Assembly (NCBI GenBank): GCA_022376925.1
Contig: JAIOJX010000030.1
Location: 168,093,084-168,157,083 of the forward strand
Direction: 5' to 3'
Source: Tragulus kanchil
Taxonomy: Eukaryota > Chordata > Mammalia > Artiodactyla > Tragulidae
DNA: 64,000 bases
How positions within the stretch are numbered: the first letter of the stretch is position 1; every line of letters starts with the position of its first letter. Both the position numbers and the translations under genes were made by a program. The notes under the pieces are model-generated. The model was not told the DNA's origin and did no database searches. It saw nothing but the letters and a program-made list of their open reading frames with translations. This document shows, in pieces, positions 12,599 to 24,476 of the stretch.

Positions 12599-12638
12599 AA
12601 ATAAAAACAAAACCATTGCAATAAAACTAAAAAGAAGA

Positions 12639-12980
12639 GGCTTACCCTGGTGGTCCAGTGGGTAAGGACACCGCCTTGTAGTGCAAGGGGCGCCAGTTCG
12701 AGCCCTGGCCTGGGAAGATCCCACGTGCCGCGGAGCGGCTGGATCGATGTGTCCAATTACCGAGCCGCAGCTCTGGAGCGCATGCGCCCAGAGCCAGTGC
12801 TCTGCAGTGAGAGAGGCTACTGCAATGGGAGGCCCACACGGGTCAAAGAACAAAGACAATGAAAATAGAGAAATGAAAGACCAATAGAAGTGGCCCGCCC
12901 GCTCCCTTCCCTCCCCAACTCGACCCCCGCCCAAAATAAATAAATAAATAAATCTTTAAAAAAAAAAAAAGAAAAAAAAA
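12639..12980 (+). mobile_element. CHR-derived tRNA SINE, long-tail form
   Basis: This full-length element includes the C-rich extension and AAATA repeats, with an A-tail broken by a single G. The target duplication aaactaaaaagaaga is present at 12624-12638 and 12981-12995. It inserted just behind an old L1 3' end. Its body from 12691 onward reappears at 13782-14077 in the duplicated block. Confidence 0.85.
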
Positions 12981-14885
12981 AAACTAAAAAGAAGAAATCT
13001 AAGGGAACAAAGTTGTTCTATATTTCAAAAAGTTTTTTGGTGAATTTGTTGACAATTAGATCTACATAATAAGATACTCTTCTAAGTGCATTTCATATAA
13101 GCAGGGCCACTGGGTATGGTCAGGCAAGTTGTACACTCAATAAAGTATTAACATTAATACTTAGCTGTATGTAGTAATCATGCCCAAGAGGAACGCCATC
13201 TCAGACAGGGTGCTTTCTAGCCTCGGAGAGTAGGCTGACCTGTGTCTCTGACCCTTCTTCGTGTCAACAATCAAACAGTAGTGATTCTTCATTTCCACTC
13301 ATTCTTCCTCATTTCACAGGGCCCAACTCATTCAAGTCCTCTGAACAATTCCCTTGAAATGCATGACACACCAAAAAAGGCCTTAGCCAGGAATAGAATG
13401 GGTGTGAAAGCTCAGTCTTCCTCCTAGTTGGGTTTGAAGCATTTCTATCTACTTCCTGAGTGTGTACTGTCCATCTGAGAAGTCCATCTGTCTCCTCCCA
13501 GGCCCTGCAACCCTGGATTGCTATTCTAGCTAACTAATACCTGATTGCCATGTTCCACTTCAACAATGATCTGGAGTTTTACTTTGAGTGTTCAAGAATC
13601 TTTCTTTACTTCCTAAAAGCTTAACACAGAAAACACACCTTAACCACTAAAGGAAAGTGAACAATTGGTATACCATTATTTTGAGAATAAAATGAGATGA
13701 TACATGTGCAAAACCTGAGATGTATAGAAAACCAATGATTTGATAGCAGTCTAGTAAAACACTTGAAGCAGTGTGTCAAGGCGCCAGTTCGAGCCCTGGC
13801 CTGGGAAGATCCCACGTGCCGCGGAGCGGCTGGATCGATGTGTCCAATTACCGAGCCGCAGCTCTGGAGCGCATGCGCCCAGAGCCAGTGCTCTGCAGTG
13901 AGAGAGGCTACTGCAATGGGAGGCCCACACGGGTCAAAGAACAAAGACAATGAAAATAGAGAAATGAAAGACCAATAGAAGTGGCCCGCCCGCTCCCTTC
14001 CCTCCCCAACTCGACCCCCGCCCAAAATAAATAAATAAATAAATCTTTAAAAAAAAAAAAGAAAAAAAAAAAAAACTAAAAAGAAGAAATCTAAGGGAAC
14101 AAAGTTGTTCTATATTTCAAAAAGTTTTTTGGTGAATTTGTTGACAATTAGATCTACATAATAAGATACTCTTCTAAGTGCATTTCATATAAGCAGGGCC
14201 ACTGGGTATGGTCAGGCAAGTTGTACACTCAATAAAGTATTAACATTAATACTTAGCTGTATGTAGTAATCATGCCCAAGAGGAACGCCATCTCAGACAG
14301 GGTGCTTTCTAGCCTCGGAGAGTAGGCTGACCTGTGTCTCTGACCCTTCTTCGTGTCAACAATCAAACAGTAGTGATTCTTCATTTCCACTCATTCTTCC
14401 TCATTTCACAGGGCCCAACTCATTCAAGTCCTCTGAACAATTCCCTTGAAATGCATGACACACCAAAAAAGGCCTTAGCCAGGAATAGAATGGGTGTGAA
14501 AGCTCAGTCTTCCTCCTAGTTGGGTTTGAAGCATTTCTATCTACTTCCTGAGTGTGTACTGTCCATCTGAGAAGTCCATCTGTCTCCTCCCAGGCCCTGC
14601 AACCCTGGATTGCTATTCTAGCTAACTAATACCTGATTGCCATGTTCCACTTCAACAATGATCTGGAGTTTTACTTTGAGTGTTCAAGAATCTTTCTTTA
14701 CTTCCTAAAAGCTTAACACAGAAAACACACCTTAACCACTAAAGGAAAGTGAACAATTGGTATACCATTATTTTGAGAATAAAATGAGATGATACATGTG
14801 CAAAAACCTTGAAGATGTATAGAAAACCAATGATTTGATAGAAATAATCAGGGAGTCTAGTAAAACACTTGAAGCAGTGTGTCAG
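12691..14885 (+). repeat. Direct duplication 6 (offset 1092)
   Basis: Copy A 12691-13779 and copy B 13782-14885. The junction falls inside a SINE. The last ~90 bases of A lack short words present in B, such as aaataatcagggag. Confidence 0.93.
13782..14077 (+). mobile_element. 5'-clipped duplicate of the 12639 SINE
   Basis: This begins mid-element at the B-box region, exactly at a block junction, and otherwise matches 12691-12980 apart from A-run length. It has no target duplication of its own upstream. It is part of the 1092-bp offset duplicate and not a separate insertion. Confidence 0.85.
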
Positions 14886-15225
14886 CAGGTTAGTTATTTT
14901 ACTTCCCTGGGTCTCAGTTTATCCATTTGTAAAGTTGGCAAAATGGTAGTAATAACCTTTCCATAAAGTAGTTATGAGTACCAAAGGGGATCTTCCCAAC
15001 CCAGGGATTGAACCCAAGTCTCCCACATTGCAGGTGGATTCTTTACCATCTAAGCTACCAGGGAAGTCCAAGAATATTGGAGTGGGTAGCCTTTTCCTTC
15101 TCCATGGGATCTTCTCAACCCAAGAATTGAACCAGGTTCTCCTGTAGTGCAGGTGGGTTATTTACCAGCTGAGCTACCAGGGAAGCCCTAATATTTATCT
15201 ATAAAGAACTTTAGAAAAATATCTA
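14885..15225 (+). mobile_element. MIR fragment split by Bov-tA
   Basis: The MIR core is visible as cctgggtctcagtttatcca followed by tttgtaaa and later aacctttccataaagt. The Bov-tA at 14990-15191 interrupts it, and MIR-like sequence (atctataaagaactttagaa) resumes after that. Confidence 0.5.
14990..15191 (-). mobile_element. Bov-tA type SINE (two tRNA-like units)
   Basis: Two consecutive reversed units are joined by a short linker (agaatattggagtgggtagc). Each has aaccc..gattgaacc and ends in ctaccagggaagtcc or ctaccagggaagccc. The linker is the BovB-derived sequence typical of Bov-tA. It interrupts an old MIR. Bov-tA is restricted to ruminants, so this is the main taxonomic marker. Confidence 0.78.
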
Positions 15226-15374
15226 GTTCATACTTTGCTCTTAAATAGTGTTCACTTTCACCATACATTCCAAATTTCCCTTTGAACAAATTTTGGTGGG
15301 ATTTGCTCCAATGTATTGACCACCAATTTATGGGTTTCTTCTTATCCTGACTCTAATTTTTCTAAATAAATAGA

Positions 15375-15592
15375 TCAAGTAGCATAATTTAGTTGTTAAG
15401 AACTTGATTCTGGAGCTGATCATCTGAATTTAAACCCGGTTCTGTCATTTCCCTATAATCTCTCTGAGTCTCAGACTCACCATCTGGTAAATGGGGATAA
15501 CAGTACTACCAACTTCACAGAGCTGTTGTGAAAATGAATTGAATACAACCTGATCCACAGTAAGCACTGTGTAAATATTTTCTGTTATTATT
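15375..15592 (+). mobile_element. MIR SINE
   Basis: The near full-length ancient mammalian element contains ttctggagctgatcatctga, the core ctgagtctcagactcaccat, aatggggataacagtactac and a terminal gtaagcactgtgtaaatatt. Confidence 0.75.
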
Positions 15593-16751
15593 AAGTTCAA
15601 AATGTGAAAATATTATTGATGAACTTATAATCAGTATTCCTCACTCTTACAGATTGCTGTTAAAGTGAAAAAAAAAAAGATATCTAATGATAATCAGGTA
15701 CAAATGAGATCCACTCTCTCATGCCAAGGTAAGATAGACCTCATGACTGAAGCAGAATCCCAGGGTATCCATCCTGAGTTTAAAGTCCAGAATTTATATC
15801 AATTTACACACTTAATCAAGTAAAACACAAAGGAAAACAACTAGTAGGAACCATTCAAGGTAATCACTCCTTCATGCAAATTCAGGTTTTAGAAATAAAA
15901 AAATGATGCATGCGTTCAAAGGACAGCTCCACAACAGTGCAATAAGTTTGTTTGTGACAAAACAATTCATCACACTTCAGAATTGCTCAATGACTGTCCT
16001 TTTTCCCCTTTGCACTTTCCAAGGCCCTGATCACACAGTGGTTAAGATGAACATCACTTTGATGCAAGGCCATAAGGTCTAGAACTGTGAGAGCAAGTAC
16101 TGCAGGGCTGGTCCTGAGCTGGGGTGCCACTAGGGAGAGAACCAAAACATATACTTGAAAGCAAAACTGTTTCTTAAAATCTTCGTGCTATTGTGCTGAC
16201 ACATTCTGGAAATAATGTCTTCTGTTTAAAAATAAATAAATAAATAATGGCAATAGTCCATAGTAAAGCCCAAGCCAGTATTATGCCACAGTTCTACCAC
16301 TGTATGGTCATGAATCCTGGACTTTAGATCCTAAAAACAGGCAATACTATCTGTAAATATTGATTAGTTTTTGTTTGATTAGAAGTCAAAGAGTCAGAGG
16401 GAATCTGACAGAATATGTACCCTCAGGGAGTTACCTCTGGAGAACTTCTTACTGATTCATATAGAAATTACTTAACCATCTAAAACATTCAGTGAATCAC
16501 AAAACCAAATGATGAATGCTTATGTCCATTAATGATGAAAAAAATGTATGGAAATACTCTAAAAAACATTAACCTTGTCATACTACTATGTGTATGCAGC
16601 ATGCATATGAGAATTTAGGCCACCAAATTTAAACATACGGGAAGATTCATCACCATTCTACTTAAAAATCTCTTTATTAGCCATAAAATAGATATCTCTC
16701 AGGAAAGCGGGCCTCTTCTTCCATATTTCTCTTCTCATAGAACAGCAGTTT
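15593..16751. other. Unannotated intergenic sequence
   Basis: AT-rich sequence between a MIR and a SINE, with an AAATA run near 16,230. No coding frame of substance and no recognised repeat. Confidence 0.4.
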
Positions 16752-17079
16752 GTTTTTTTTTTTTAAAGATTTATTTATTTATTATTTATTTTGGGCGGGG
16801 TGGGGAGGGAGGGAGCAGGCGGGCCACTTCTATTGGTCTTTCATTTGTCCATTTTCATCCATCTTTGTTCTTTGGCCCGTGTGGGCCTCCCATCGTGGTG
16901 GCCTCTGCTGTCGCAGAGCACCGGCTCTGGGCGCATGCGCTCCAGAGCTCCGGCTCGGTAATTGGACACATCAGTCCAGCCGCTCCGTGGCACGTGGGAT
17001 CTTCCCAGGCCAGGGATCGAACCGGCGCCCCTTGCACTGCAAGGCGGTGTCCTTACCCACTGGACCACCAGGGAAGCCC
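16752..17079 (-). mobile_element. CHR-derived tRNA SINE, long-tail form
   Basis: The element is in reverse orientation: a T run and TTTAT repeats on the left, and the gggaagccc head complement on the right. The short target duplication agcagtt lies at 16743-16749 and 17080-17086. It has the C-rich extension (G-rich on this strand). Confidence 0.85.
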
Positions 17080-17189
17080 AGCAGTTATTTTTATTACCAA
17101 GTGTGGAAAGGAAAACACTGTTAGGCTGAAACATAAAAATCCCAATGCTTTGTTTAACAAAAGATACTGCAGATAGAATTAAAAGATAA

Positions 17190-17450
17190 GCTACCTATGG
17201 AAGAAAAATACCGTAATATTCATAACTAGGAAAGAAGTCATATCCACAATACAGAGAACCTACAAATCCACAGAAAAAAGTAACAAAACCCCCAAATGAG
17301 CAAAGAACATGAACACAAATTCACAAAGAAAACAACAGTAATAAATACATAAAATATGTTGAACCTTAATTATACTCAATGAAGGTCAAATAAGAAACTG
17401 AATAGACCTTTTTTGCTGATCACAAGATTAAAAATTAAAATGTTAATAAC
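17190..17450 (+). mobile_element. Old L1 ORF2 fragment
   Basis: Weak L1 resemblance (agaaaaataccgtaatattc, aatgagcaaagaacatgaac, and an aatgaaggtcaaataagaaac region) in A-rich sequence. It is heavily mutated. Confidence 0.4.
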
Positions 17451-18121
17451 ACAAAGCACAGAATTTTCTAATATCATTTTTACCTTCATTAAAATAGAGA
17501 CTTTTAAATTCTCTTTATGACTAACTTCATCTATTCAATCAGAATTGATTAGATGCTTCTACAGCTGATGACAATGCTAGACAATAGAGTAAGTACTAAA
17601 ATGAATGAAAAGGAGACACCTACAAGCAAACTGTAGTCTAGGGAGAGGGAGACCAACATCCATCAACCAGTGAAATACAAAACAGAGTGAAGCAGCTATG
17701 TACACAAGAGATTTGGAAGATCAGAAAATTTCCAGCGGGATATACCTTCAAGAAAGCCTGGTATTTGAGCAGAACCTGTAATACTAAACTGAAATAACAC
17801 AGGCAGAATAAGAAGGAAGAATATTCAGTTAGATTTTTTAAAAATAATTAAGAAAGAGAAAAGTGAAATCACAGGAGGAAGGTCAAATGAAAGTCCAGGA
17901 GCATTGAGGCTAGTGTGAACATGGTGGTAGAGTTACCAGTGGTGAGACTGTCAAATAGAAGATGGTCTATTTAGATGAAGGTGAAAAAGAGCCAAAACTT
18001 TACTAGGTCGTTTAAGAACAGATGCACGGGTAGACAGAGGGAAAGACTTGGGGTTGACAAAGTGGTGGGGAGAGGGATGCACTGGCAGTTTGGGGTTGGC
18101 AGGTGCAAACCATCACATTTA
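17451..18121. other. Unannotated sequence, possibly ancient repeat
   Basis: The text resembles old mammalian interspersed repeats (aattgattagatgcttctac, gaaagtccaggagcattgag) but I cannot name a family. No gene is seen. Confidence 0.3.
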
Positions 18122-18425
18122 TTTTTATTTTTATTTTTTTAAAACTTTTATTTTACTTTTAACTTACACAGAGTTTTGTTGTTTACAGATATGTATGTTC
18201 TCAGATTAGTCATATGTATATCCCCCCATCCCACCCCTCCAGACCGTCACACAGCACCCGTGAAGGATCTGCTTTTCTCACAGAGCAATGACTATAGCTA
18301 TTTTCTTCACATATGATAGTACAGGCCTTCGTGTTACTTCCTTTACGCCTCTCACCCCACTGTTTCTTCCCCACATCACTTTTTGAATGGATAATCAAGG
18401 TCCTACTGTACAGTACAGGAACTAC
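18122..18425 (-). mobile_element. L1 3' UTR, reverse orientation
   Basis: The block starts with T/A-rich sequence and acacagagttttgttgttta, the complement of the aacaacaaaactctgt ending. The complement of the matching 3' UTR follows (catatgtatatcccccc, cacagcacccgtgaaggatc). It belongs to the same L1 lineage as the copies at 26,100 and 53,360. Confidence 0.6.
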
Positions 18426-18546
18426 AATGACTGAATGTGAGGGGGTTTTACACTTAAGGTTTAAAAATAAATGGTTTCCACTGAAACATTTGTTATAACT
18501 GTTTATCCTTTAAAAATACTAAAACTCAGACCTAAAGAAGAATAGG

Positions 18547-18825
18547 GGGCTTCCCTGGTGGTCCAGTGGGTAAGGACACCGCCTTGCAGTGCAAAGGGCG
18601 CCGGTTCAAACCCTGGCCTGGGAAGATCCCACGTGCCGCGGAGCAGCTGGACCGATGTGTCAAACTACCGAGCCGGAGCGCTGGAGCACATGTGCCCAGA
18701 GCCGGTGCTCTGCGGCGACAGAGGCCACTGCGATGGGAGGCCCACACGGGCCAAAAGAACAAAGACAGATGAAAATAGAAAAATGAAAGATCAGTAGAAG
18801 TACCTCCCCCCCAAAAAAAAAAAAA
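18547..18825 (+). mobile_element. CHR-derived tRNA SINE, short-tail variant
   Basis: The body runs to gatcagtagaagta and then passes directly into a C run and a 15-base A-tail, without the AAATA block. The target duplication aagaatagg is at 18538-18546 and 18826-18834. Confidence 0.82.
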
Positions 18826-18834
18826 AAGAATAGG

Positions 18835-20366
18835 CACAAAATCACAAAGTATGCTCTTTACATTCACTGCACATTCATGCACCGTTCAGAAAAAAAAAAA
18901 AAATCACTTTACCAATGTTCATAATTGTAAGCATAGTTCACAATTATAAGCATAATTTTTAACACTTTTTAAAGATATGGATTTGGTTCTCCTTTGTGTT
19001 CTAAACTATTTAGTAAGGTATTTACATGAAATTATATCAGGTAGAAATCAGTCCTTCACTTTTATAAGAATTTCAGTCTTCAACTAGGGAACACAATTCA
19101 GCTTTCCAACTTTATGGATCTCAACACTAATGGGAGGAACAAGGAGAAGAAAGATGAACTCAGCATTCACCCAGCACCAGATTAGAAACATGCTCCATGT
19201 GGCCACACACTCAGAAGTGATAGAGAATGAAATAGGGAGCAAGTTAATAGGAATTTTAGAGCCTCGTCAAATTTTTGGAGGCAAAATTTGTCACATGTAT
19301 AAAAATCATAGCATCTGATACAGAAAAGTAGATTTCTTTCCAGAAAGTTGTCCTTCATAAATCTTGCTCAAAAAAGAACCAGAAGCCAGAACTCTTTTCA
19401 GTTCTTCATTTTCTGAGAGGGTAAAGAAGATTCTTAGGACATGTTTCTCTTAGCTTAGAGATTTCCACAAAGAAACAAAAGGCTCTCTGAAACATTCAAC
19501 TGTCTGAGCTATGCTGAATCAGAGGTTAACTAAAAAATCTAGCAGTTTGGGACCTGGGGTGAGGGTAGTGAAGATGGAGTGGTAGGAAGGAGGAGCAGAT
19601 TGATAGGTGAAGGCAGTAAGCTATGACTCCTCCCTTGAGCCGGCTATTCCCTGTGAACCCTAATTTGGCTAGCCAGCAAAATCTGTCTAGAAAAGACACA
19701 CCTCTAAGATGAAGGGGAGATACAAACAATTGAGCATCTCAGTTATTCCAGTTTGAACTCCAACTTCTCAATCCTTTGAAGGTCCTAATAAAGAACTAGG
19801 TGATGAGAAGGCAGAACTCTGAGGAAGGGACAGAGGGCAGAGACAGGCTAGAAGGGTGGGATGCAGCAACTGATGTTGACTTATAGGAACATGTGTGTAA
19901 AGCCTAATGTGCCCATGTCACTACTTCCCAACTGCCTGTGTCTCTGACTCTCCCAAACTCCTACCATTTTCTCATTGGGAAAATCCAGGGTGCTTAAAAA
20001 GTATCTTCAGCCCATAATCACATAGGAGCTGCAGGAGACAGAAAGGATGCATTTTATGACAGCCCTTTGGAGTTGCTTTCCTGCTTGCCCTGCTTTCCGG
20101 TCAAAGGGACCAAGAAGAAAAACTGATCAGGAGGAAGGCATCCCTGGCAAGCTCACGGACAGTATCTAATCTGGTTCACTGAATGAGGTTTAAAGAGCAT
20201 TAAGGCCACATGCCCCTTTTTTCCTGTTGCACTGACCCCTCTGAGGGGGGGCAAGATTTCCCCCAAATTGACTTCAAGGTAAATAATATGGCAAGTAGGC
20301 AGCAGTAACTGAGGGACCATGCCAAGCTCAGGGGGAAAAAAAACCACAGACCCATAAAGTGTGAAT
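18835..20366. other. Unannotated intergenic sequence
   Basis: Non-duplicated, AT-rich sequence with no recognised exon or young repeat. Frames here are short and isolated. Confidence 0.4.
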
Positions 20367-20515
20367 GTGATTTACTACAGTGACAGATAAGACTTTTTTA
20401 AAGTCTGGATTCTACTCAGGAGAACAAATGCTTCTGGAACATAGTTAAGTCAAGCATCCTATGGAATCTTACCTCATTTCGTCTCACAAGGCACACAGGA
20501 AGTGGCTTCTCACCC

Positions 20516-20712
20516 AGGTCTTAGATGGCAGTGCTCAGACATGACTGTGCATGAGAACCCCCGGCAGCAGAGCTTGTTAAAACACATATTGGAGGGCCCA
20601 AGCCTAGAGTTTCAGACTCAGGCAGTCCAGGGTAGGTCCCAGGAACTTGTATTTCTACCAAATTCCCAGGTGAGGCTGATGATGTTGGTTAAGGATGTTT
20701 CTCACCGGCAGA
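20516..20712 (+). mobile_element. MER5A-like hAT MITE
   Basis: The sequence cagtgctcagacatgactgt, gcatgagaaccccc, gcttgttaaaacacatattg, ggcccaagcctagagtttca and ttcccaggtgaggctgatga follows the layout of the MER5A nonautonomous hAT-Charlie element. A duplicate lies at 21624-21820, with one T/C difference just outside it. Confidence 0.65.
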
Positions 20713-21623
20713 AATACTGTGCATAGGAAAAGGCAGGAGTTTAAGTAGTGACTTATGTAGACTGCAAAGTCTACATAAATTTTTTATGTCTTCCTAAATT
20801 TTAGTATATACAAAGGTGGTTACATTGGCTGAAATCACTGATTTCATGAAGAGCAAAGGATTTCAATTTCAACAAAAACCTAGCTCTCTGAGATAAACTG
20901 TGTGCCCTGCATTGTGAATACACCAAATGAAAGTTGGGGTTGGATCTTCCTGAACTGAGAAGTTTGCTATTAATTTCCAACCGGAAGTGCTGACCTTTTG
21001 GGTAAATGGTTTTTGAGAAAGTCAAAGCAAGTAGCAAAGGCTTTGGAAAGTATGTACAAATGAGAACCGCTGAGCTGCTGTTAGGTTTGTCCGATGGGAT
21101 AATGATAGGAGTGAAGTGCGCATGTCAGCACCACGGAGTCAAAAACTACTCAGATAAACAGGGGAGTTTTCCGTGACTAATTGATTTCATTTCCTGAACC
21201 TGATTACCTGTTTTCCTGTCACTTACACCTGCATCACCAAGTACATTCTTGCGGGGAAATTGCTACTTTGCTTTTCTACAGGTAGAGCTTGCATTTGATG
21301 ACTACATTGTCCAACTTACAATACACCAGTAATATCCTGACAGCTTCCACTTATGGAACGTAGTACTATCTTTATCAAGACATCTGAGTTGCATTTTCAT
21401 GATTCCAAGTATAGCTTGTTTGTTTCTTCTCTTTATCTGAAGTGACTTTGAGAATGTTGGAAGTTCTGGTGGAAGTGATTTACTACAGTGACAGATAAGA
21501 CTTTTTTAAAGTCTGGATTCTACTCAGGAGAACAAATGCTTCTGGAACATAGTTAAGTCAAGCATCCTATGGAATCTTACCTCATTTCGTCTCACAAGGC
21601 ACACAGGAAGTGGCTTCTCACCC

Positions 21624-21820
21624 AGGTCTTAGATGGCAGTGCTCAGACATGACTGTGCATGAGAACCCCCGGCAGCAGAGCTTGTTAAAACACATATTGG
21701 AGGGCCCAAGCCTAGAGTTTCAGACTCAGGCAGTCCAGGGTAGGTCCCAGGAACTTGTATTTCTACCAAATTCCCAGGTGAGGCTGATGATGTTGGTTAA
21801 GGATGTTTCTCACCGGCAGA
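21624..21820 (+). mobile_element. Duplicate MER5A-like element
   Basis: This is a copy of 20516-20712 at an offset of 1108. Confidence 0.65.
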
Positions 21821-22582
21821 AATACTGCGCATAGGAAAAGGCAGGAGTTTAAGTAGTGACTTATGTAGACTGCAAAGTCTACATAAATTTTTTATGTCTT
21901 CCTAAATTTTAGTATATACAAAGGTGGTTACATTGGCTGAAATCACTGATTTCATGAAGAGCAAAGGATTTCAATTTCAACAAAAACCTAGCTCTCTGAG
22001 ATAAACTGTGTGCCCTGCATTGTGAATACACCAAATGAAAGTTGGGGTTGGATCTTCCTGAACTGAGAAGTTTGCTATTAATTTCCAACCGGAAGTGCTG
22101 ACCTTTTGGGTAAATGGTTTTTGAGAAAGTCAAAGCAAGTAGCAAAGGCTTTGGAAAGTATGTACAAATGAGAACCGCTGAGCTGCTGTTAGGTTTGTCC
22201 GATGGGATAATGATAGGAGTGAAGTGCGCATGTCAGCACCACGGAGTCAAAAACTACTCAGATAAACAGGGGAGTTTTCCGTGACTAATTGATTTCATTT
22301 CCTGAACCTGATTACCTGTTTTCCTGTCACTTACACCTGCATCACCAAGTACATTCTTGCGGGGAAATTGCTACTTTGCTTTTCTACAGGTAGAGCTTGC
22401 ATTTGATGACTACATTGTCCAACTTACAATACACCAGTAATATCCTGACAGCTTCCACTTATGGAACGTAGTACTATCTTTATCAAGACATCTGAGTTGC
22501 ATTTTCATGATTCCAAGTATAGCTTGTTTGTTTCTTCTCTTTATCTGAAGTGACTTTGAGAATGTTGGAAGTTCTGGTGGAA

Positions 22583-23250
22583 GTTATGAGAAAAAGTAAC
22601 AGAATCCGAACTGAAGTTTTAATTGACAATATGGAATTCCAACTTTAGGAGTCCCTCTGGGTGATGTGAGTTTGAATAATTTTCTAAAAATACATTTCTA
22701 TATTGTTGGAATGCTTAACAAAAGGCATGTGGGTTACTTTTTTTCTCAAAGGAGACACAGATACAAACTTTGATAACAAAACTGAGAACTTCCTCTAAGA
22801 ACTGCCCTTCCTTTTGTAATCCTCCAAACTCTAGAAGTTTTCTGTCTGTTATCTCTGCTTAAGAATCTGGAAGCAACCAAGACAATGACCTTATTTTTAC
22901 ATTCTTTCTGCTAACACACAATTTGCTGAGATTGTAAGAATTGATTGTATAACCCAAGATGTCAGGTAAAGGTAGGGAAGAGTGTACATGTTCACATAGA
23001 CGAAAATACCTCTGTAGAACTTCTGAACTTGGTCGAGTGCAACTACCTTTTCCTTGAAATCTGCTCTCTTAAATGCATAAAGCTCTTGTACATAGGAGAT
23101 GCCAGTAAACATTCCTGGGTAAGCTTCTGCTTATGGGGAATCAGGATTATAAGAGAAAGAATATAAAATGTAATACCTATTTGCTCTGGCAGTATAGATG
23201 GAGCAAACCATAAAAGCAGAGAGAATGAAGAAAGCACAAGGAAATGTTAG
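22583..23250. other. Unannotated intergenic sequence
   Basis: Unique sequence between duplicated blocks. Overlapping short frames on both strands (about 22,900-23,240) lack any recognisable homology. Confidence 0.4.
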
Positions 23251-23454
23251 CTATCTTCAGCATTTACTTTGGTGGTGGTAGTAGCTTTGGTTTTATAGTT
23301 CTGGGAGTTACACCATGTGTGGAATAGGAGAGCAAATACATAACTATGAAATATTCTAATCTATTATCCGTTGTATCCATGAGATCCATGATTCTCTATG
23401 TAGAAGAAAGATGACAGAGATAATATGAAAGAAGTTAAGAAAAAAATCACACAG

Positions 23455-23590
23455 TCATGAATTTCTCCAAGGAAGACATACAGATGGCCAAGAGATACAT
23501 GAAAAGATGTTCAACATCACTAATTATTAGACAAATGCAAATCAAAATTACAATGAGATCACCTCACACCAGTCAAAATGGCATCAAAAA
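23455..23590 (+). mobile_element. L1 ORF2 fragment
   Basis: The segment tgaatttctccaaggaagac to gtcaaaatggcatcaaaaaa matches the region near the 3' part of L1 ORF2. It abuts a second, independent L1 copy that begins earlier in ORF2. A duplicate lies at 24681-24816. Confidence 0.65.
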
Positions 23591-24476
23591 AATCCACAAA
23601 CAATGAAACCTAAAAGCTTTTGCACTGCAAAGGAAGCTACAAACAAGGTGAACAGGCAACCCACAGAATGGGAGAAAATCATTGCAGATGAAACAAGAGA
23701 CAAAGGATTAATCTCTAAAATCTCCAAGCAACTCTGACAACTCAACACCTGAAAAATGAACAACCCAATCAAAAAATGGGAAAAAGACCTAAAAAGACAT
23801 CTCTCCAAAGAAGACATACAGATGGCCAAAAAACACCTGAAACGATGCTCAAAGTCGCTTATTATTAGAGGAATGCAAATCAAAACTACATACAATGAGA
23901 TAGCACCTCATACCAGTCAGAGTGGCCATCATCAAAAAATCTACAGACAATAAATGCTGGAGAAGGTGCTGAGAAAAGGGAACGTTCTTGCATTGCTGGC
24001 GGGAATGTAAATTGACACAGCCACTATGGAAGAGAGTATGGAGATTCCTTAAAAAACTAAAAATAGGGGCTTCCCTGGTGGTCCAGTGGGTAAGGACACC
24101 GCCTTGCAGTGCAAGGGGTGCTGGTTCGATCCCTGGCCTGGGAAGATCCCACATGCCACGGAGTGGCTGGACCGATGTGTTCAACTACTGAGCCAGAGCT
24201 CTGGGACGCATGTGCCCAATGCTGGTGCTCTGCAGCAAGAGAGGCCACTGTGATGGGAGGCCCACACAGGTCAAAGAACAAAGATGGATGAAAATAAATA
24301 AAATGAAAGACCAATAGAAGTGGCCAAAAAAAAATCTATATAAAAAAAAAAAAACCTAAAAATAGAAGCACCATATGACCCAGTAATCCCACTATTAGGT
24401 TTATACCCTGATGAAATCAAAATTGAAAGAGATACCTGTACCCCAGTGTTTATTTCAGCACTCTGTACAAAGAACC
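23591..24476 (+). mobile_element. L1 ORF2 3' part (first of two copies)
   Basis: This L1 copy covers ORF2 from aaagcttttgcactgcaaag through tgaaacgatgctcaaagtcg to tgtaccccagtgtttatt, interrupted by the SINE at 24066-24350. It stops at a block junction and is repeated, with its true continuation, from 24,817 to 26,616. Confidence 0.75.
24066..24350 (+). mobile_element. CHR-derived tRNA SINE, short-tail form, inside L1
   Basis: The element ends in agaagtggcc plus an A-rich tail, lacking the C-rich extension. It interrupts L1 ORF2 after aaaaaactaaaaatag (24050-24065), which recurs at about 24,351-24,366. A duplicate of the same insertion lies at 25292-25576. Confidence 0.85.

Larger units (their letters stand above)
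20367..22582 (+). repeat. Direct duplication 7 (offset 1108)
   Basis: Copy A 20367-21474 and copy B 21475-22582 with a clean junction (ggtggaa|gtgattt) and one visible SNP (actgtgcat versus actgcgcat). It carries the MER5A-like element and otherwise unique sequence. Confidence 0.94.
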
